Source: Chromatiales bacterium (lineage in GTDB: Bacteria > Pseudomonadota > Gammaproteobacteria > SZUA-140). Taken from it: a stretch of DNA of 10,920 bases. A program made the translations under genes and the position numbers. This document shows, in pieces, positions 7,131-10,920 of the stretch. The number at the start of each line of letters is the position of its first letter. Within the stretch, counting starts at the first letter, position 1. The notes beneath the pieces were generated by a model. It did no database searches. It was not told where the DNA came from and saw only the letters and a program-made list of their open reading frames with translations. Where the stretch lies: the NCBI GenBank assembly GCA_031285245.1, contig JAITWN010000095.1, forward strand, positions 1 to 10,920, written 5' to 3'.

Positions 7131-8846
7131 ATGCGCATGCGCCGCATGACCAAACCATCACTGATTGCCGTTTTCTCGCTGTTCATCTGCTGGGCAAGCT
7201 TTGCTGGCGCAGCACAGCGCCCGCCCGCGGCCGCCATCGCCAGCGCACATCCGCTCGCAACCGATGCAGGTTTTGAAATCCTCAACGCAGGCGGCAACGC
7301 CTTTGATGCCGCAGTCGCGATCAGCGCCGCGCTCGCGGTGGTTGAGCCTTCCGGCTCAGGTCTTGGTGGTGGTGGCTTCTGGTTGCTGCATCGCGCCGAA
7401 GATAATCGTGAAGTCATGATCGACGGCCGCGAACGCGCGCCACTTGCTGCGACAGCAACGATGTATCTCGATGCGAATGGAGAACCGGTGCCGCGTCTGT
7501 CACTCGATGGCGCGCTCGCAGCCGGCATCCCTGGCACACCCGCCGCACTCGTTCATCTTGCGCGCGAATACGGCAAACTCCCGCTCGCACGTTCATTGGA
7601 ACCAGCGATACGCCTAGCGCGCGATGGCTTTGCGATCGACGAACACTATCGCGCGATGATCGGCTTTCGCATCACAGCGCTGCGCGCATCGCCTGCGGCG
7701 GCAGCCATTTTTCTGCATGATGGCGAAGTGCCGACAGTGGGTGATGTCGTGCGCCAAACAGATCTTGCCAATGTGCTCGAAGCGATTGTGCATGAAGGCC
7801 GCGCCGGTTTTTACGCAGGCGAAGTCGCAGACGCGCTCATCGCTGGCGTGCGCACTGCTGGCGGCATCTGGTCCAAAGATGATCTCGCTGACTACAAAGT
7901 CATCGAGCGCGAACCAGTGCACGGCATGTATCGCGGCATTCGCATCACCAGCGCCCCGCCGCCTTCTTCCGGCGGCATCGCACTCGTGACCATGCTCAAC
8001 GTGCTCTCGGGCTACGAGCTCGACAAACTCGATCCGATCACGCAGCGCCATCTCATCGTCGAAGCGATGCGCCGCGCTTATCGCGATCGCGCGATTTACC
8101 TTGGCGATCCTGACTTCGTTACCATTCCATCAGAGCTCACCGAACCGGCCTACGCCAGTGGCCTGCGCAGCGCGATACGCACTGATCGCGCCATGCCGAG
8201 CGCGCTGCTGCCCGGCTTACCTGCTGAAGTTACAGGCACCGATACCACACATTTTTCCGTGCTTGATGAAGCCGGCAATCGCGTCGCTGCCACGCTCTCG
8301 GTCAATCTGCCATTCGGCGCCGGCTTCGTGCCACCAGGCACAGGCGTGCTGCTCAACAACGAGATGGATGATTTTTCCACCAAGCCCGGCGCGCCGAATG
8401 CGTATGGATTGATCGGCAGCGCGATCGATGGCGGCACACAAGCCAATGCCATCGCGCCCGGCAAACGTCCGCTATCGAGCATGACGCCCACCTTCCTCGA
8501 CGACGGCAAACGCGTGGCGATACTCGGCACACCGGGTGGCAGCCGCATCATCAGCATGGTACTACTCGCATCGCTGGAATTCGCGCGCGGCGGCAAGCCT
8601 GCGGACTGGGTAAGCGCGGGACGCTATCATCATCAGTTCTTTCCAGATCGCATCACTTATGAACCTGACGCACTGACTGCGGAAGAAATCGCCGGCCTCA
8701 AAAAACTCGGCCACACATTGCAAGTCAGCGATCGACGTTACGGCAATATGCAGATCGTGCTGTGGAACCGCGAGACGAACACCGTGGATGCCGCATCAGA
8801 CCCACGCGGTGGCGGCGGCGCTGAAACACGCGCTACCGCGCGATGA
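7131..8846 (+). CDS. ggt: Gamma-glutamyltransferase (glutathione hydrolase), exported
   Basis: GGT is an N-terminal nucleophile hydrolase that cleaves the gamma-glutamyl bond of glutathione, or transfers the glutamyl group, in the periplasm. From the ATG at 7131 the product has 571 residues, close to E. coli GGT (580). Residues 1-28 form a signal peptide with a basic start and a core ending in FAGAA. The precursor should cut itself before Thr372 in the DTTHFS motif, freeing the nucleophile of the small subunit. Arg100 in IDGRERAP, NNEMDDF (409-415), PLSSM (447-451) and GTPGGSR (466-472) match the substrate pocket and the oxyanion-hole glycines of the family. ATGs at 7137 and 7146 are alternative starts; the ribosome binding site is weak. 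It lies five bases after the ferredoxin gene and ends the operon. The C-terminal tail is rich in Gly, Ala and Arg. Confidence 0.93.
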   Translation: MRMRRMTKPSLIAVFSLFICWASFAGAAQRPPAAAIASAHPLATDAGFEILNAGGNAFDAAVAISAALAVVEPSGSGLGGGGFWLLHRAEDNREVMIDGRERAPLAATATMYLDANGEPVPRLSLDGALAAGIPGTPAALVHLAREYGKLPLARSLEPAIRLARDGFAIDEHYRAMIGFRITALRASPAAAAIFLHDGEVPTVGDVVRQTDLANVLEAIVHEGRAGFYAGEVADALIAGVRTAGGIWSKDDLADYKVIEREPVHGMYRGIRITSAPPPSSGGIALVTMLNVLSGYELDKLDPITQRHLIVEAMRRAYRDRAIYLGDPDFVTIPSELTEPAYASGLRSAIRTDRAMPSALLPGLPAEVTGTDTTHFSVLDEAGNRVAATLSVNLPFGAGFVPPGTGVLLNNEMDDFSTKPGAPNAYGLIGSAIDGGTQANAIAPGKRPLSSMTPTFLDDGKRVAILGTPGGSRIISMVLLASLEFARGGKPADWVSAGRYHHQFFPDRITYEPDALTAEEIAGLKKLGHTLQVSDRRYGNMQIVLWNRETNTVDAASDPRGGGGAETRATAR

Positions 8847-8847
8847 T

Positions 8848-9627
8848 TCAAGGCATCAACTCGCCATCGTAGTCGATGATGAGAGGCGCATGATCTGAGA
8901 AGCGCTGATCTTTGTAGATAGATGCGGTTTGCACGCGCGCGCGCAAACCCGGCGTGATCACCTGATAATCGATGCGCCAGCCGATATTCTTGGCCCAGGC
9001 CTGCCCGCGATTCGACCACCAGGTGTATTGATCCGCTTCCTCATTGACGACGCGAAACGCATCAACAAAACCAAGCTCGCCAAACAAGCGATCCATCCAT
9101 TCCCGCTCCTGCGGCAAAAAGCCGGAATTTTTCTGATTGCCGCGCCAATTCTTGATATCGAGCTTAGTGTGCGCGATGTTCCAATCACCGCAGAGAATGT
9201 AATCGCGACCATCAGCACGCAGCTCAGCAAGCAATGAAGCCAAGCGATCGAGGAAGCTATATTTCACTTCCTGCCGCTCCTCACCACTCGACCCCGAAGG
9301 CACATACAGCGAGATCACACTGAGCGCACCGAAATCCGCGCGCAGATAACGACCTTCACGATCCACATCTTCGAAGCCCATGCCCGCAATCACCCGCGTC
9401 GGCTCGATGCGGCTATAGATACCAACACCGCTGTAACCTTTCTTCTCGGCATCGTGATAACAAGCGTAATAACCCGCCGGCTGCAGCAGCTCACCACTGC
9501 GCTGATGCTCCTGGCATTTGGTCTCCTGCATACAAACTACATCTGCGCCCGTGCCGCGGAGCCAATCGTAAAACCCCTTGAGCTCCGCCGAGCGAATGCC
9601 ATTGGCGTTCAGAGTGATGATGCGCAT
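8848..9627 (-). CDS. Exodeoxyribonuclease III (XthA/Crc-type EEP nuclease)
   Basis: This is an exonuclease III/AP endonuclease family enzyme of 259 residues, expected to act on DNA in the cytoplasm as a 3'-5' exonuclease and base-excision repair AP endonuclease. Active-site residues are all present: Asn7 (LNANGIRS), Glu35 (MQETKCQ), Tyr108 (SLYVPSG), Asp148 and Asn150 (GDWNIAH), Asp220 (WRIDYQ), Asp245 and His246 (SDHAPL). Overall sequence and position beside pyrE resemble Pseudomonas Crc. Crc, however, has lost several of these residues (QDTRA, GSLYVAH and SQHAPL there, from memory). I therefore call it a working nuclease and not a Crc regulator. GGAGAG at 9631-9636 is a good ribosome binding site for the ATG at 9627. 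It faces pyrE divergently and converges on ggt with a single base between stop codons. Confidence 0.92.
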   Translation of the reverse strand: MRIITLNANGIRSAELKGFYDWLRGTGADVVCMQETKCQEHQRSGELLQPAGYYACYHDAEKKGYSGVGIYSRIEPTRVIAGMGFEDVDREGRYLRADFGALSVISLYVPSGSSGEERQEVKYSFLDRLASLLAELRADGRDYILCGDWNIAHTKLDIKNWRGNQKNSGFLPQEREWMDRLFGELGFVDAFRVVNEEADQYTWWSNRGQAWAKNIGWRIDYQVITPGLRARVQTASIYKDQRFSDHAPLIIDYDGELMP

Positions 9628-9848
9628 GATCTCTCCGGAAAATTGGTAAGCATATCATCCCTCTCCCACAAGCGAGGGCTCTGCGAAACTGGGTCATGGG
9701 TTGGGTCGAATGTTAGTGAAGTCCAACGTCGGGGAGATTCATCTCAGGGTTCCGTGATTGGGCAGGCTGAAGCTTCAAGAAAATGTCTGTTTTTCTCGCG
9801 AATGCACCGCAGTGCTTGGAGCGGCGCCCGTTCCTCTTTTTCAGAACC

Positions 9849-9876
9849 GTTGGCGCGCAGCGGCTCCGTGTACAAT
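9849..9876 (+). promoter_or_regulatory. Putative sigma-70 promoter of pyrE
   Basis: TACAAT at 9871-9876 is a good -10 box. GTTGGC at 9849-9854, 16 bases upstream, is a weak -35 match. Transcription would start near 9883, about 34 bases before the pyrE ATG, leaving a short untranslated leader. The box sits in the 11-base string GTGTACAATAC that is also present upstream of the M16 operon. Confidence 0.5.
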
Positions 9877-9906
9877 ACCCCGCACTTTCCCTCGCACTGT
9901 CCACAC

Positions 9907-9912
9907 AGAGGA
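9907..9912 (+). promoter_or_regulatory. Ribosome binding site of pyrE
   Basis: AGAGGA lies four bases before the ATG at 9917. It supports this start over an upstream in-phase ATG at 9758, which would cover the promoter and add 53 non-homologous residues. Confidence 0.75.
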
Positions 9913-9916
9913 TTTC

Positions 9917-10570
9917 ATGCAGGACTATCAAATCGCGTTTCTTGATTTAGCCATCGCTCGCGGGGCGTTGCTGTTTGGCGAGTTCACTTTAAAATCGGGA
10001 CGATTGAGTCCGTACTTTTTCAATAGCGGGCGCTTCGATGATGGCGTCGGCACAGGAGAGCTCGGGCGTTATTACGCCGCGGCAATCAAAAGCTCGGGTA
10101 TCGCTTTCGATATGCTCTACGGGCCTGCATACAAAGGCATTCCGCTGGTGGTGGCAACCGCAGTCAAATTGCAGGAGATTTATGGCATCAACGTGCCTTA
10201 TGCCTTCAATCGCAAGGAAGCCAAGGATCACGGTGAAGGCGGCAACATCGTCGGGCGCGCACTCAGCGGGCGCGTGCTGGTGGTGGATGATGTCATCTCC
10301 GCAGGGACTTCAGTGCGCGAATCGGTGAGCATCATCAGCGCGGCTGGCGCTGAGCTTGCAGGTGTAGCAATCTCGCTCGATCGCCAGGAGCGCGGTCTCG
10401 GCACTGTCTCCGCTGTGCAGGAAGTGGAAAAAAACTTCGGTATCCGCGTCGTCAACATCGTCGGCCTCAAGCAGTTGATCGCTTACCTAGAGCAGAAACC
10501 CGGCATGCATGCCGAGTTGGAAAGAGTGCGTGCTTATCAACGCCAATACGGCACGCAAACTGGTATCTAA
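9917..10570 (+). CDS. pyrE: Orotate phosphoribosyltransferase PyrE
   Basis: PyrE converts orotate and phosphoribosyl pyrophosphate to orotidine 5'-phosphate, the fifth step of pyrimidine synthesis, in the cytoplasm as a dimer. The 217-residue length fits the family (213 in E. coli). LKSGRLSPYFFNSG (25-38) is the orotate-binding segment. YGPAYKGIPL (68-77) and the flexible catalytic loop RKEAKDHGEGG (99-109) contain the expected lysines, Lys73, Lys100 and Lys103. The PRPP-binding motif VLVVDDVISAGTS is at 120-132. It has its own promoter-like sequence and ribosome binding site and stands alone on this strand. It is divergent from the exonuclease III gene, an arrangement shared with Pseudomonas crc-pyrE. 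A palindromic repeat begins within a few bases of its stop and may end its transcript. Confidence 0.97.
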   Translation: MQDYQIAFLDLAIARGALLFGEFTLKSGRLSPYFFNSGRFDDGVGTGELGRYYAAAIKSSGIAFDMLYGPAYKGIPLVVATAVKLQEIYGINVPYAFNRKEAKDHGEGGNIVGRALSGRVLVVDDVISAGTSVRESVSIISAAGAELAGVAISLDRQERGLGTVSAVQEVEKNFGIRVVNIVGLKQLIAYLEQKPGMHAELERVRAYQRQYGTQTGI

Positions 10571-10572
10571 GG

Positions 10573-10657
10573 ATTTCGTCATTGCAAGGGGCGTTAGCCC
10601 CGTGGCAATCCAGACGGCGTGTAGATTGCTTCGGCTTCGCCTCGCAATGACGGAAAT
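10573..10657. repeat. Palindromic REP/MITE-like element after pyrE
   Basis: Two inverted arms form this element of about 85 bases. The left arm, 10573-10611, begins ATTTCGTCATTGCAAGG and ends GGCAATCC. The right arm, 10623-10657, begins AGATTGCTTCGG and ends CTCGCAATGACGGAAAT. The complement of the right arm matches the left at the outer ends with one inserted base. Each arm also folds on itself: ATTGC and GCAAT enclose GGGGC-GTTA-GCCCC on the left, and ATTGC and GCAAT enclose GGC-TTC-GCC on the right. Dispersed repeats with the core CATTGCGAGG...GAAGCAATCC are known from many bacterial genomes. It lies between the convergent 3' ends of pyrE and the permease gene, a usual site for such elements, where it may act as a two-way terminator or protect mRNA ends. 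No transposase is present here. Confidence 0.8.
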
Positions 10658-10696
10658 TCTTCAGCGATTCCCGGTCAATGCTTCTCGCGCAACGCA

Positions 10697-10920
10697 CTAC
10701 AGAATCAGCATAAGACCAACGCACACGGTCATGATCTCGAAGCTGCGCTTGATCAAACGATTACCTTTGACCACTGCGATGTGCGCGCCGAAATAACCAC
10801 CGGCGAGTGAGCCGATCAACAGCGCCGGCAACCAACTCCACGCAACGGGAGACTGGAGCGCAAGCGTGATCGCGCCGGCGCCATTCCAGAACATACCGAC
10901 CAGAATCAGCGTGTAGGCAA
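10697..10920 (-). CDS. TSUP (TauE/SafE) family membrane protein, C-terminal part
   Basis: This is the 3' end of a gene entering from the right edge; 73 codons are visible, ending in TAG (complement of 10697-10699). The sequence shows two hydrophobic segments, about visible residues 20-40 (around SWLPALLIGSLAGGYFGAHI) and 55-73 (IMTVCVGLMLIL), joined by a basic loop with KGNRLIKR. The GSLAGGYFGAHIA motif followed by a basic stretch and a short final helix is characteristic of the C-terminal repeat of sulfite exporter TauE/SafE (formerly DUF81) permeases. Family members move sulfite, sulfoacetate or other small sulfur-containing or organic anions across the inner membrane; the substrate cannot be judged from this fragment. 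The ATG at 10894 is internal, since the frame continues with hydrophobic coding sequence to the edge. Confidence 0.82.
   Translation of the reverse strand, partial: AYTLILVGMFWNGAGAITLALQSPVAWSWLPALLIGSLAGGYFGAHIAVVKGNRLIKRSFEIMTVCVGLMLIL

Larger units (their letters stand above)
9628..9916. other. Divergent intergenic region between exonuclease III gene and pyrE
   Basis: This stretch carries the start signals for both flanking genes. The exonuclease ribosome binding site (complement of 9631-9636) is at the left and the pyrE promoter and ribosome binding site at the right. An inverted repeat, CCCTC and GAGGG separated by ten bases, lies at 9659-9678. An A/T-rich inverted repeat, AGAAAA and TTTTCT, lies near 9779-9796. 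Open frames across the middle have no recognisable protein features. I see no leader terminator of the kind that attenuates pyrE in E. coli. Confidence 0.55.

Noticed and set aside
9454..9945. A 163-codon plus-strand open frame spanning the exonuclease-pyrE gap
   Set aside because: It begins antisense to the exonuclease and ends past the pyrE start in another phase. The product has no recognisable features and crosses the pyrE promoter.

Overview
The window is moderately GC-rich chromosomal DNA carrying housekeeping genes. Gene order and protein motifs point to a gammaproteobacterium. From memory, the order ftsX-ftsE-ftsY facing an M16 peptidase pair, then rsmD, coaD, an Allochromatium-type ferredoxin and ggt, resembles the Pseudomonas ftsYEX/coaD/fdx1/ggt region. 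The exonuclease III/Crc-type gene next to pyrE is a second block known from Pseudomonas. I cannot name a genus from the sequence.

Layout. Positions 1-2664 hold a minus-strand operon, ftsY-ftsE-ftsX, with overlapping stop and start codons; ftsX runs off the left edge. Positions 2665-2966 are a divergent intergenic region with a promoter-like TACAAT box, small hairpins and a possible leader peptide. Positions 2967-8846 hold six plus-strand genes that are overlapping or closely spaced: a catalytic M16 peptidase, its inactive M16 partner, rsmD, coaD, a 2[4Fe-4S] ferredoxin and a secreted gamma-glutamyltransferase. That operon converges, with one base between the stop codons, on a minus-strand exonuclease III gene (8848-9627). 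A 289-base divergent region separates the exonuclease from pyrE (9917-10570). A palindromic REP/MITE-like repeat follows pyrE, and the window ends in the 3' part of a minus-strand TSUP (TauE/SafE) permease gene.

How the genes relate. FtsY is the membrane receptor for signal recognition particle; FtsE and FtsX form the divisome ABC complex that controls septal peptidoglycan hydrolysis. The M16 pair is probably a periplasmic heteromeric protease. RsmD, CoaD, ferredoxin and PyrE serve ribosome modification, coenzyme A synthesis, electron transfer or Fe-S metabolism, and pyrimidine synthesis. GGT handles periplasmic glutathione.

I found no defence locus, integron, CRISPR array, prophage or clearly undescribed system. 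The points most worth a second look are the catalytically intact Crc-like exonuclease, the repeat after pyrE, the possible leader peptide before the M16 genes, and the FtsY that lacks an acidic A domain.
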